A stretch of 64,000 bases of DNA from Rhizobiaceae bacterium (GCA_023953835.1 JAMLJB010000001.1:2949501-3013500); one strand, 5' to 3'; counted from the first letter of the stretch, positions 21,285 through 30,138 are shown. Numbers and translations are program-made. Notes: generated from the sequence alone by a model not told the origin.

Positions 21285-22478
21285 ATGTCCGGGCCTCTGA
21301 GCACATTTTTCAGCGAGATCGAGTTTCAGGTTTCGACGGGCCTGATCGTTCGAGCAATTGTCGCTGTGCGTTCCAGGGCCTCGATGGCGGAAGCGCTGAT
21401 CGCGCGATATGCGGAAAAGCACGGACTGGCAATTCTCCAACCCATCGAGGTGCAGGATGTGGTGCATCTCATGCGGGCGTCGCAAGTCACGCCTCTTCAT
21501 TCGCACCTCATAGGCAAGGTCGGTGCGGATGGGGCGGTCGCCTCGCTGGTATTGGGAAGCGCGAATGCGCGCGAATGCGCGCTGATTGCGTCGAAGTTCG
21601 ATCCGGCCCTGCCGGTGCTGGTCGTGTTCAACGTTCCCCTCAATCTCGGCCAATATCTTCAGCTGCGCTCGAACCGGATATCCATCGTGCCCATTGCGGG
21701 CTTTGTCGACGACACGGAAGCCAATCTGCCCACAACAGTCGGCGTGTTCTTTCCTGCCTGGACACAGGAGGCGCACGAACTGTTCGGGAAGCTGGACAGT
21801 CCCGTCCTCCTTCAGGATCCGCCGGAGACGATGACGGAGGCGACTGCCGCGCCTATTTTTTTGTTGATGGCGGAGGATCGGTGGTCATTGTCGCACCCAC
21901 TGGATTGCCATTGGTGGAGTTCCGCCCCGGTCATCGACGCCGAACCGCCGAGCGAGCAAGGCGTGCGCATGTTTCGCATGCTGCGTTCATCGAGCGAGCA
22001 GGGCGAGCTCGGCTATATCGGGCGCGCCCGTTTCGACTATGAACTGGTTCAATACAAGGATGCAGCCATCGAAGAGCCGAAGCGGCCCGCATCACGGTTG
22101 CTCTCGCTTGCCTGTGAAACTGCAATCGCGAATGCCTATTTCAATGGCTGTGCATTTGATTTCATGCCGGCCGCGATGAGGCGTCAGGCCGGGCTGCCGG
22201 CCCTCGGCTCGCTCGGTGGCGTTCGGGAGTCGTTGGACATCCTCCTGCAGCCTGTCGAGCAAGCGGTTTACAAATATCGCAAGATGAATGACGACAGACT
22301 GAACTATCAGATCATTCAGGAATTTGCTGCCGGCTTCGGGCTGGCGGTGGAACGAAATGTGCTACAGCAGGCCGTCGCTCGCTGGCAGGCGCTCAGCGCG
22401 TTCACCGGCGAGGGCCTGTCTTTCAAGCCTCCGGCGCGGCAGATCGCGAGCATGTTCTATGTGGAAAACTGCCGATAG
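21285..22478 (+). CDS. Unrecognised 397-residue protein of the accessory block
   Basis: A 397-residue soluble protein with no signal peptide, transmembrane helix or motif that I recognise. Residues 1-60 and 80-150 look like alternating strands and helices; residues about 290-380 are mainly helical (SLDILLQPVEQAVYKYRKM). A Trp-rich segment (RWSLSHPLDCHWWSSAP, about residues 200-216) stands out. It begins 51 bases after the spike-like gene on the same strand, which suggests a two-gene unit, and ends 25 bases before the 3' end of the convergent GH18 gene. Codon use matches a normal coding gene. No function is proposed. Confidence 0.72.
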   Translation: MSGPLSTFFSEIEFQVSTGLIVRAIVAVRSRASMAEALIARYAEKHGLAILQPIEVQDVVHLMRASQVTPLHSHLIGKVGADGAVASLVLGSANARECALIASKFDPALPVLVVFNVPLNLGQYLQLRSNRISIVPIAGFVDDTEANLPTTVGVFFPAWTQEAHELFGKLDSPVLLQDPPETMTEATAAPIFLLMAEDRWSLSHPLDCHWWSSAPVIDAEPPSEQGVRMFRMLRSSSEQGELGYIGRARFDYELVQYKDAAIEEPKRPASRLLSLACETAIANAYFNGCAFDFMPAAMRRQAGLPALGSLGGVRESLDILLQPVEQAVYKYRKMNDDRLNYQIIQEFAAGFGLAVERNVLQQAVARWQALSAFTGEGLSFKPPARQIASMFYVENCR

Positions 22479-22503
22479 GGCAGGGTTGCCGCCCGCTACC
22501 CCT

Positions 22504-25500
22504 TCAGGTCAGCACGACATTGGTGATTTCCTTGTCGAGCCACAGCGTTGCGGTGCCGTTGCTGTAGACATCATACGTCGTGCCGCCTTCTTCCTGTTCC
22601 GACCCTGTATCGGCAAATCCTATTGCCTGCACAGTGTCTCCGGCGTCGCCGTCCACCACGAGTGTGTTTGTCGAGGATGACATGCGCAGCAGGTCGTCCG
22701 CGGTAAAGGCCAGCCTGTTGTCGCCGCTGCCTGTGATGTCCAGCGCTTCGACGCTGGTGATCACATTGCTCGCGCTGGACAGGTCGATATCGATGTCACT
22801 GCCAGAAAGGATAATCTTATCAAACCCTTCGCCGCCGTCGATCAGCACATCGTGCATCTCGCCGACGTTGAACGTATCGTCACCCTCGAAACCCAGCAGG
22901 ATCTTGATCTTGTCGACAGCGCTCAGACTGTCGGCATCGGCGATGACATCGGCACCCGAAGTGCCGAGCGCGGCAGCTTCAGTCGTGATGGAAGTCGGAT
23001 CGTCGGAGCCGAAAACAACAGTGCCGCTCCCTACGGCATCATCTGACATCACCACGATCAGGTCGTCATAACCGTCGCGGTTAAGGTCGTTCGCGGCGAC
23101 AACGGACGGAGCCGCTTGACCATCCGCGCTGTCGTAGGGAATAAGGAAGCCCTGCGTTGCGGCCAGGCTGGACAGGTCGACCGCGCTGCCTCCGGTTGCG
23201 GAACCATAAATGACATAGGTTTGGTCGGAGCTGTATTCGCCGCCAGGCGCTCTCACGATGAAATCAGCTGTTCCGTCGCCGTTGACGTCTCCCGCCGCCG
23301 TGACCGCTAGGTCCGATTCCTCGCCGCCCGCGTCGTCCTGAATGATGAAGCCCTGTGCGTCGCCCAATACGACGGGGCTCTCTTGCTCGTTTCCGGTGTC
23401 GAGATCAACTGATGCAAGCATGAATGAGGAGAGCGGGGCAACCGTCGAATCCACGCTGATTTCGAACGCTGTAGATATCGGGCCATGCTGGCCGTTCTGG
23501 TCGACGACGCGGACCGTGTAGCTGTAGGCGTGGCCATCTTCGAGCCCGCTGTCGGCATAGGTCCAGTTGGTGCCCGAGACGCTTGCCGTGCCGATCACGG
23601 CGCCGTTGCGCAGCACCTGCAAGGTCTGGCCCGCGAGCAGCGTTGTCGACAAGGTGCCCGCGAGCGTTGGTGCATCATCGTCGGTCGTGCTGCCGATATA
23701 TCCGTCGATCACGCCGTCGCCGCCGATGATGACGTCAGGTTCGATCGAAGACTCCGCTATGATGTCGGCTACGCTCTTGCCCGTGAGGAAGCTTTCATAG
23801 GCCGCCTTTATCAGGCTGTCGGCAACCAGCGTATCGCCGGTTATGTCCCAGAACATCATGCCGCCCAGCCCCAGCGACTGTGCCCACTCCGCTTTCATTG
23901 CGACCGATGCCGGCGTTTCCAGCGTCGAGTAAATGCCGTCATCAGCATTGTACGCATAGGCGGCCTGGGCGTTGTCATCCCAATAGATCGTCCAGCCGCT
24001 GTCGGGGTCCTGCACCAGCGCGTAGAGTTCCTTGTAGTCGAATACGCCGTCTTCCCATCTGGTGTCGGCAAGGCCGGTGCTGGTGTCGTTCCAGCCGCCG
24101 TCGCCGCCGTTCGGCACGCCGGTCCACCCATAGTCATAGGTCGGTGCGCCGAGAATGATCTTGGAAGCGTCGACGCCCGCCGCGAGATACATCTGTATCG
24201 CGGTCGTCACGTCATTGCTGCCGCCGATCGTGTCATACATCGGCGCCTGATGCCCGGTCGTGGAACTCCATCTGCCGTTGAAATCATAAGCCATCACGTG
24301 GAAGTAATCGACGTAAGGCGAAAGGCCTTCGAGGTTCATGTCCGCGATGCGCTCGGAGGCCACCGGGGCGGCAATCGAAATGTCGTATTCGCGGCCGGTC
24401 TCGATCTCCAGGGCGTCGAGTGCGCCACGCAGATCTGAAAGCAGCAGCGCATAGTTCTGGCCGTCCGTGTCGCGGACCGCATTCGTGTCGAGTCCGCCGC
24501 CACCTGGAAATTCCCAATCGAAATCGACGCCGTCGAACATCGGATAGGTGCGCAGGAAATCCACGACCGAGCCGACAAAGGTTGCGCGCGTCTCGGCGCT
24601 TGCCGCCATGTCGGAGAAGTTTCCCGAGTTCGACCAGCCGCCGACCGCCATGGTTATGGAGAGCTCGGGGTTGGCGTCCTTCAACTTGGCGAGCTGGTTG
24701 AAATTGCCGGCAAGCCCTTGTCCCCAGACATCGGCGACGCCATCGATGCTCTCCTCCGCTGTGAAGGATTTCTCCAGCGCGGCATAGGGGTCGATAATCG
24801 CCATTTTGCCGTCCTCGTCGATCTTCGCGAACGCGTAAATCAACTGAGTCAGGCTTTCCACGGGCACATCATTGACCATGTAGTCGCGCCCGTAGATGCC
24901 CCATTCGGGGAAATAGGCCGCGACAACCGGATCTGGTGCGGCCTCGCCGGCAATCGAGGCACTGACGAGATTTCCTGTCTCCGCTCCCGCATCGTCGTGG
25001 ACATAGGAGATGCGCGCAGTGGTGGTCAGCGTCGTCGCATCGACGCCGATGTTTATGTCGAAGGGCGACGATGAGGCTCCTTCATTGCCCACCGCATCAA
25101 CGACGCGGACCGTGTATTGGTAGCTGTTGCCGCTTTCAAGGCCGCTGTCGGCGTAGGACCAGTTCGTACTGCCAACGCTTGCCGTGCCGATCACCTCACC
25201 GTCGCGCAGCACCTGCATCGTGTCGCCCAAGCCGAGCGCATCCGACAGGGTGCCCGAGAGAAGCGGGGTGGTGTCGTCGGTCGTCGCGCCATTGGCAAGC
25301 GTACCCGTTTCCGATCCCTGATCGTCCGTAGCTGCAACGATAGCTGCGGTCAGCGTTGGCGCGTCGATGTCCACCTCGATGGAAAAGCCGGTTGAGGTGG
25401 TTCCCGCATTGCCCACCGCATCGACGACGCGAACCGTATATTGGTAACTGTCGCCGCTTTCGAGGCCGCTGTCGGCATAGGACCAGTCCGTGGCGCCGAC

Positions 25501-26778
25501 GTTTGCGGTGCCGATCACCGCGCCGTCCCGCAACACCTGTACGGTTTCGCCCACGCCGAGTGCCTCCGACAAGGTGCCCGAGAGCAGGGGACTGGTGTCG
25601 TCCGTCGCGCCTGAGTCGGAGACGGGGCCTGTCTGCGATCCCTGATCGTCCGTGACCGCGCTGATGGACGCGGTTCGCGTCGGCGCGGTGGTGTCCACAC
25701 TTATGGAAAAGCCGTCCGAGACTGTTCCGGTATTGCCCGCCGCGTCGACAAGGCGCGCGCTGTATTCATAGGTGTTGCCGTCCTGGAGTCCGCTGTCGGC
25801 AAACGTCCATGCGATGCCGTCGACGCGCGCCGTGCCGATCACGTCGCCGTCGCGCAAAACCTGAACCGTCTCGCCCGCGCCAAGCTCCGCCGAGAGTGTG
25901 CCGAGCAGAAGTGGCGTGGTGTCGTCGGTCGCATCGCCGTCCGACAGCGCGCCTGTCAGCAACCCACGGTCGTCCGTGGCTTTGGTGATGGACGCCGTCT
26001 GCGTCGGCGCGCTCGTATCGATGCCGATCTCGAAGGTTGACGATTGCGCCCCGACATTGCCTGTCGAATCGACGATCCGTGCGCTGTATTCGTAGGTGTT
26101 GCCGTCTTGCAGCCCGCTGTCTTCGTAGATCCAGCCGGTAATGCTGACGCTTGCTGTTCCGATCACCTCGCCGTCGCGCAACACCTGCACGGACTCGCCT
26201 TCGGCGAGCGCCTGCCCGAGGCTGCCCGAGAGAAGCGGCGTTGTGTCGTCGGTGACGGCATGATTCGGGAGCAGGCTTTGCCGGGCCCCTTCATTGTCCA
26301 ATGCCGATTCGATCGTCAGCGACTCCGTCGGTGCCGGCGCGTCCTGCTCGACGGGGTCGGCAGGGTCGTTCGGGAAGGCCATCCCGTTCACGACACCGGC
26401 CGCTGCCGCCGATGTGCTCAGAATGCCAAGCAGTGAGGTGGCGGAGATGCTGCCGCCGATGCCCTCGACGGCGATCAGGCCGGGGTCGAGCACGCCCTGC
26501 GTGGTCGCAGCGAAGGCGTTCGACAAATCCACCAGCGTGTTGTTGCCGCCTTGCGCAAAGACCAGGTTGTTTTGCGAAACGCCGTTTTCGGCAAATCCCT
26601 GTATGGTGATGCTGTCGCCCGACTTCATATTGATAATCAGGTCGTTGCCCTGGCGGGTAAAATTGGCGACGTTTTCCGGGCCGCCCTGCACGACGAAATT
26701 GGTCGGCCCCTTCGGCGCAACCACGCTTCCCGAGGCGTCGATCGACGTGTGTCCGTCAAGAACTGATGGTGAAATCAA
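22504..26778 (-). CDS. Large secreted GH18 (chitinase-type) protein with Ig-like repeats and type I secretion features
   Basis: A 1424-residue modular protein. Residues about 25-75 resemble the BapA/LapA-type N-terminal prefix domain (GNDLIINMKSGDSITIQGF). Four Ig-like repeats of about 108 residues fill 153-590, each with DDTTPLLSGTL and QVLRDGxVIGTA. A glycoside hydrolase 18 domain spans about 617-1000: the catalytic motif DGVDFDWE is at 749-756 with Glu756 as acid/base, and AVGGWSNSG, MAYD (829-832) and Trp977 are also present. A fifth Ig-like repeat (1030-1112), two FG-GAP-like segments (DVNGDGTADF, DLNRDGYDDL) and a C-terminal region (about 1290-1424) like type I secreted adhesins follow. 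There is no Sec signal. The start is TTG 26778 with GGAG six bases upstream. No secretion ABC/MFP genes lie in the window. Likely substrate: beta-1,4-GlcNAc polymer. Confidence 0.85.
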   Translation of the reverse strand: MISPSVLDGHTSIDASGSVVAPKGPTNFVVQGGPENVANFTRQGNDLIINMKSGDSITIQGFAENGVSQNNLVFAQGGNNTLVDLSNAFAATTQGVLDPGLIAVEGIGGSISATSLLGILSTSAAAAGVVNGMAFPNDPADPVEQDAPAPTESLTIESALDNEGARQSLLPNHAVTDDTTPLLSGSLGQALAEGESVQVLRDGEVIGTASVSITGWIYEDSGLQDGNTYEYSARIVDSTGNVGAQSSTFEIGIDTSAPTQTASITKATDDRGLLTGALSDGDATDDTTPLLLGTLSAELGAGETVQVLRDGDVIGTARVDGIAWTFADSGLQDGNTYEYSARLVDAAGNTGTVSDGFSISVDTTAPTRTASISAVTDDQGSQTGPVSDSGATDDTSPLLSGTLSEALGVGETVQVLRDGAVIGTANVGATDWSYADSGLESGDSYQYTVRVVDAVGNAGTTSTGFSIEVDIDAPTLTAAIVAATDDQGSETGTLANGATTDDTTPLLSGTLSDALGLGDTMQVLRDGEVIGTASVGSTNWSYADSGLESGNSYQYTVRVVDAVGNEGASSSPFDINIGVDATTLTTTARISYVHDDAGAETGNLVSASIAGEAAPDPVVAAYFPEWGIYGRDYMVNDVPVESLTQLIYAFAKIDEDGKMAIIDPYAALEKSFTAEESIDGVADVWGQGLAGNFNQLAKLKDANPELSITMAVGGWSNSGNFSDMAASAETRATFVGSVVDFLRTYPMFDGVDFDWEFPGGGGLDTNAVRDTDGQNYALLLSDLRGALDALEIETGREYDISIAAPVASERIADMNLEGLSPYVDYFHVMAYDFNGRWSSTTGHQAPMYDTIGGSNDVTTAIQMYLAAGVDASKIILGAPTYDYGWTGVPNGGDGGWNDTSTGLADTRWEDGVFDYKELYALVQDPDSGWTIYWDDNAQAAYAYNADDGIYSTLETPASVAMKAEWAQSLGLGGMMFWDITGDTLVADSLIKAAYESFLTGKSVADIIAESSIEPDVIIGGDGVIDGYIGSTTDDDAPTLAGTLSTTLLAGQTLQVLRNGAVIGTASVSGTNWTYADSGLEDGHAYSYTVRVVDQNGQHGPISTAFEISVDSTVAPLSSFMLASVDLDTGNEQESPVVLGDAQGFIIQDDAGGEESDLAVTAAGDVNGDGTADFIVRAPGGEYSSDQTYVIYGSATGGSAVDLSSLAATQGFLIPYDSADGQAAPSVVAANDLNRDGYDDLIVVMSDDAVGSGTVVFGSDDPTSITTEAAALGTSGADVIADADSLSAVDKIKILLGFEGDDTFNVGEMHDVLIDGGEGFDKIILSGSDIDIDLSSASNVITSVEALDITGSGDNRLAFTADDLLRMSSSTNTLVVDGDAGDTVQAIGFADTGSEQEEGGTTYDVYSNGTATLWLDKEITNVVLT
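25009..26322 (-). repeat. Four tandem coding repeats (Ig-like domains)
   Basis: Four consecutive units of about 325 bases encode Ig-like domains of the GH18 protein. Units 3 and 4 are the closest pair (both contain DSGLESG and SYQYTVRVVDAVGN), while units 1 and 2 share DSGLQDGNTYEYSAR. A fifth, more diverged unit sits beyond the GH18 domain at about 23443-23694. The pattern suggests stepwise duplication. Confidence 0.85.
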
Positions 26779-27119
26779 AGTCGAACTCCGGAGAACCGAT
26801 CCGGCATGCGGCGCGTGCTACATTGATGAAGCGCGGCGCGGCCCGGAAGCCATCTCATGGATTGGCGCAAGTCAAAGAAAAATCAGTTCTGGCGGACGTG
26901 TTGGTCCGAGTGGCCAAACCAACGTCCGGCGCAAGCCTCAAATAATTCAAACAAAGTCGTCGCCCCTCAATTTCGAAATCAATACCAGCCCTATATTTGA
27001 ATGTATCTAATTTAGTGTCTTGTCAACCAATCTCGTGAGCCGGCCGCATGCGGGCAGGGGTTCCTCAATCGCGCCGTCGCCCTTGATCGTGGTTTGGAAA
27101 ATCAATCTCAGACGGCGTA
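26779..27119. other. 341-bp non-coding leader region of the GH18 gene
   Basis: No gene is seen. Reading leftward, TTGACA (plus coordinates 27021-27026) with TACATT (27000-27005, spacer 15) is a weak candidate promoter for the GH18 gene and would give a leader of about 220 bases. The region 26930-27020 is AT-rich compared with the flanking genes. Confidence 0.35.
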
Positions 27120-27149
27120 TTGACTCTGAACAAAAAAAGAACATAATAT
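27120..27149 (+). promoter_or_regulatory. Strong sigma70-type promoter of a mini-gene
   Basis: TTGACT (27120-27125) and TAATAT (27144-27149) are separated by 18 bases. Both hexamers are one mismatch from consensus, which makes this the best promoter match I noticed in the window. Transcription would start near 27156, leaving a leader of about 20 bases ahead of the ATG at 27176. Confidence 0.7.
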
Positions 27150-27175
27150 GAACAATACACAAACAGGAGGACGCA

Positions 27176-27262
27176 ATGAACGAGCTTCTTCAAGATGTTG
27201 TATCGATGGTCAGCATGAGCGCGTTTCTCATTTCCACGGCGTTGTGGATTGGCGCGCTGTAG
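27176..27262 (+). CDS. 28-residue hydrophobic mini-protein
   Basis: A short reading frame encodes MNELLQDVVSMVSMSAFLIS followed by TALWIGAL, a single amphipathic-to-hydrophobic helix long enough to cross or lie on a membrane. Support comes from signals rather than homology: a perfect AGGAGG Shine-Dalgarno sits five bases before the ATG, and a strong promoter lies 27 bases further upstream. Its stop is 13 bases from the 3' end of the convergent lipB. The longer frame starting at ATG 27148 overlaps the -10 box and cannot be transcribed from this promoter. I do not recognise the family. Confidence 0.6.
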   Translation: MNELLQDVVSMVSMSAFLISTALWIGAL

Positions 27263-27274
27263 GCGCGCTGGAAA

Positions 27275-27994
27275 TCACTGGGCGGCGAGCAGGTCGCTTG
27301 CCGCGCTGGTCGCGCCGAAAATCTCCTCAAAGGCCGATCGGAGCGCGACATCGAAATCGGGCATTGTGACCGGCAGGCCGAGGTCAACGAGGCTGGTCAC
27401 GCCATGGCCCTTGATGCCGCAGGGAACGATGCCTGAGAAATGCGAGAGTTCGGGTTCTATATTGATGGCGATGCCATGAAAGCTGACCCAGCGCCGAAGC
27501 CTGATGCCGATCGCCGCAATCTTGTCTTCGGCGGGCGCTCCGTCGGGCAGGGGCGGTCGGTCGGGGCGCACGACCCAGACGCCGACGCGGTCGTCGCGCC
27601 GCTCGCCCTTGACGTTGAACTGCGCCAGCGAGCGGATGGTCCATTCTTCGAGCGCGGCGACAAAGGCCCTTACATCCGGCTTGCGGCGCTTGAGGTCGAG
27701 CATCACATAGGCGACGCGTTGGCCGGGACCGTGATAGGTATATTCACCGCCGCGCCCCGCATCGAAAACCGGAAACCTGTCCGGTTCGATCAGGTCTTCC
27801 GGATGCGCGCTGGTTCCCGCCGTATAAAGCGGTGGGTGCTCCACTAGCCAGATCAGTTCGCTTTCCGTGCCGCGGTGGATCGCCTCGGCCCGCGCTTCCA
27901 TCGTCGCCAGCGCGTCGGCATATTCGGTGAGGCCGGGTTCTATCCGCCATTCGACGGGCGCCATCGCCTCGCTCGGATGGAAAGACGTCGCCAT
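27275..27994 (-). CDS. lipB: Octanoyl-[ACP]:protein N-octanoyltransferase
   Basis: A 239-residue enzyme that transfers octanoate from ACP to lipoyl domains, the first step of lipoate assembly. The [12 protein letters not shown] motif (residues 81-92), the catalytic lysine (Lys158 in [10 protein letters not shown]) and the acyl-accepting cysteine (Cys192 in SGIVPCGI) are all present. ATG 27994 is chosen. A TTG at 28033 would extend it by 13 residues, and MAPVEW at 27964 is a shorter option. It appears to stand alone, downstream of the epimerase-like gene. Confidence 0.93.
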   Translation of the reverse strand: MATSFHPSEAMAPVEWRIEPGLTEYADALATMEARAEAIHRGTESELIWLVEHPPLYTAGTSAHPEDLIEPDRFPVFDAGRGGEYTYHGPGQRVAYVMLDLKRRKPDVRAFVAALEEWTIRSLAQFNVKGERRDDRVGVWVVRPDRPPLPDGAPAEDKIAAIGIRLRRWVSFHGIAINIEPELSHFSGIVPCGIKGHGVTSLVDLGLPVTMPDFDVALRSAFEEIFGATSAASDLLAAQ

Positions 27995-28173
27995 GTCCTG
28001 GCGGCTGGAGCTTTTTTTGGTCGGGTCGAACAATTCTGCCGTGCCTGTTTCAGCCGGTCACTCCGTGCGCGCACCCGGTTCGACGGGTGGTTTCCGGCCA
28101 TGACAGAGCAGGATATGGGCCTAAAACCCCCCGGCGTCGAGTCCATTGATGCCGGGCGACTGTCCCGCCACCG

Positions 28174-29655
28174 TCATTTCAGAAGCTCTTCGAATGTCTT
28201 TTCCTGGTTGAGCAGCTTGCCGCGATTTATGCCGTCCAGCACTTTTTGCGGGGATTCGAACTCAAGACCGGGGCCTTGATCGAATTGAGAAGTGCGCTCA
28301 AGCCATTCCCTGGCGATTTTTTCGAGGTCCCCGGTCAGGCGGGGATCATCGAATGCAGGAAACTTCGCGAGATAGAGCAGGGCGACAATGTGCTGCATAT
28401 GATAGTAGTTCTTGCCGTTTTCCTTGCTGAAATTGGTCGGGTATCCGCAGATCAGCTCGCCATTGTCCAAGGCAAGCTGCGCCACTTGAAGACCGCCTTT
28501 CGCCGAGGACTGGATCGTGTGATACGGCCCGTCCGGCTCCGGCGTCGCCCGCCGGGGATTGTAGCCTCCCTCGCGAACCTTTACCGAGAACGCGCGGTCA
28601 GACACGATAAAGGTGTCGTAGAGCGAGGAGCAGTTGACCGAAGCAAGCGTCGTGCTGCTGCCCGCGTTCGATTTCAGGATGCGGTCGTCGAAGCCTCCAT
28701 AGGTGCGCGACGTGTCTTCCACGGGCGGGATGGCATAGTCGGGGAGCGCGGCGTCCCTGGCCTTGTACACCACGCGGAATGCGGGCGCGCCGTCAGTTCC
28801 GGTCAGTTCGATCCGCACGGGCGAGGTGTCGGAATAGCGGCTGATGTTGCGCTTGTCGTCATACCACGCGCCGTGATTGCGAACGAAGAATTCAAGGTTG
28901 CGACGAATGAGTTCGGACGACGCCGTGTCATGCGTGGTCACGGCATAGTCCGACAGTTTCAGCAGCGCGTGCAGCCAGCCGTTGAGAATCACTTCGGGAT
29001 TGGAATGAAAGAGGGGAAATTCCAGCAGGGCCTCGCCGTTCAGGTTTGTGCCCCCATACCGGTGATCGAGAAGCATTGCGGTCTTCACGCGCTCGGCGAG
29101 GTCGGACAGCCGGGGATCGAATTGGGCCGCTTTCGCATAGCCGGCGAGCGCTTCGGACTGCGAAATCGCGCTGAACATCACTTCGGGTCCGATCATTCGG
29201 GCAAGCGGAAAGTTGTCCGGATAGAAGAACGCGAGGCCGCCATTCGGCACTTCGACGCCTATCCGCTGCGAAAGTGCGGGCAGCCTTTCGCGAAAAGCCG
29301 GGTCGTCGGCATTGTTGAACACGAAGCGTCCCCACACCATCGGGTGAAAGACATATTTGTTGCGGTCCTTCAATTGCCAGTACGAGGCATAAGGGAGTCC
29401 GTCGACGACGATCGTTTTCTGGTTGTTTCCATAGAGCGAAAAATCGAAACCCGGATCGCCGGAATCATAGACGATCGACGCGGTTTCCATCTGGCCGGTG
29501 GAAGGCTGGAACGGTTTGGGGGTCACGCAGTTCGCGGACCCGGTGACGGCTCGGCACGCCGCTTCAAGGGAAACGGTGGACGCAACCGCCGGTGTACAGA
29601 AGCCGGCAGCCAGCAAGATCGTCGCGGCCATCCCTCCAATCAACCATTCCTGCAT
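28174..29655 (-). CDS. Exported D-glucuronyl C5-epimerase-like protein
   Basis: A 493-residue protein with a Sec signal peptide (MQEWLIGGMAATILLAAGF, cleavage near AVAS at 23-26), so probably periplasmic. The segment NGEALLEFPLFHSN followed by VILNGWLHALLKLSDYA (about residues 207-239) resembles the C-terminal domain of heparosan-N-sulfate-glucuronate C5-epimerases, an alpha/alpha barrel that binds uronate polymers. A GGAGG ribosome-binding site lies six bases before the ATG. The tRNA-Leu gene is upstream on the same strand. A role in modifying an exported uronic-acid polysaccharide is inference; it could instead be a lyase or binding protein with the same fold. Confidence 0.68.
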   Translation of the reverse strand: MQEWLIGGMAATILLAAGFCTPAVASTVSLEAACRAVTGSANCVTPKPFQPSTGQMETASIVYDSGDPGFDFSLYGNNQKTIVVDGLPYASYWQLKDRNKYVFHPMVWGRFVFNNADDPAFRERLPALSQRIGVEVPNGGLAFFYPDNFPLARMIGPEVMFSAISQSEALAGYAKAAQFDPRLSDLAERVKTAMLLDHRYGGTNLNGEALLEFPLFHSNPEVILNGWLHALLKLSDYAVTTHDTASSELIRRNLEFFVRNHGAWYDDKRNISRYSDTSPVRIELTGTDGAPAFRVVYKARDAALPDYAIPPVEDTSRTYGGFDDRILKSNAGSSTTLASVNCSSLYDTFIVSDRAFSVKVREGGYNPRRATPEPDGPYHTIQSSAKGGLQVAQLALDNGELICGYPTNFSKENGKNYYHMQHIVALLYLAKFPAFDDPRLTGDLEKIAREWLERTSQFDQGPGLEFESPQKVLDGINRGKLLNQEKTFEELLK

Positions 29656-29786
29656 TCATTTCCTCCGCCGTGGCCGGTCGCCATGCAGGGCGTTCGACAT
29701 GTCGAGCGCCTTGCGTATGAAGGCCGCGAACGTGCAACCTGCCCCCTTTTCAGGCAGGTGAGGCAAAAGGCAAGTCGATATGTTGT

Positions 29787-29805
29787 GAACAATTCAGGAT
29801 TGTTC
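29787..29805 (-). terminator. Hairpin just downstream of tRNA-Leu
   Basis: Perfect 7-bp arms GAACAAT and ATTGTTC with a 5-base loop sit 3 bases beyond the tRNA CCA end on the minus strand. There is no run of U after it (ACAACATATC), so it may act as a processing or weak termination signal. Confidence 0.4.
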
Positions 29806-29808
29806 GGA

Positions 29809-29893
29809 TGGTGCGGTCGAGAAGACTCGAACTTCCACGGGTTGCCCCACAGCGACCTCAACGCTGCGCGTCTACCAATTCCGCCACGACCGC
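29809..29893 (-). tRNA. tRNA-Leu (anticodon GAG)
   Basis: An 85-nt leucine tRNA with an encoded CCA end (plus-strand TGG at 29809-29811). The acceptor stem GCGGTCG/CGACCGC, the D-loop AATTGGTAGACGCG, the anticodon stem CAGCG/CGCTG with loop TTGAGGT (anticodon GAG at 29857-29859), a long type II variable arm and the T-loop GTTCGAGTC are all readable. It decodes CUC/CUU. The flanking 29656-29808 and 29894-30138 hold no gene that I can support. Confidence 0.95.
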
Positions 29894-30138
29894 ACGTCAC
29901 GAAAGGGCCGGTCGAACCGGCCCGCGGCATGTAGCAAATCGCCCACGTCGAAACAAGGCATCCCGACGACAAAAAATCAGCGTGCAAAAACCTCGTGTAA
30001 ATATGCTCCGGCTCATCAAAAATGCGTGTTGCGCGGCGGGATTCAGAGAGTGTTCAGCCCCTCGATGCATAGGTGGCGGCCAAATTGGCGGATATTCGCC
30101 CCGGGTGGAGCAGATTTCCTGACATCGGTGTGCCTGCA

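Noticed and set aside
21230-22042. 270-codon frame overlapping the 397-residue unknown gene
   Set aside because: Composition is of a frame-shifted shadow (Ser/Arg/Gly-rich), and the other frame is longer with balanced composition.
20091-22478. Prophage remnant
   Set aside because: Only one phage-like feature (the HxH tip) is present; no integrase, capsid, portal, tail tube or lysis gene and no attachment-site repeats were seen.
25009-26322. CRISPR-like array
   Set aside because: The repeats are long, in frame and encode protein domains; unit length is about 325 bases.
27148-27369. 73-codon frame starting inside the -10 box
   Set aside because: Its ATG would not be transcribed from the promoter seen, and it reads antisense into lipB; the 28-codon frame with AGGAGG is far better supported.
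28246-29934. 562-codon plus-strand frame across the epimerase-like gene and tRNA
   Set aside because: It is antisense to a gene with a signal peptide and good ribosome-binding site, and runs through the tRNA.
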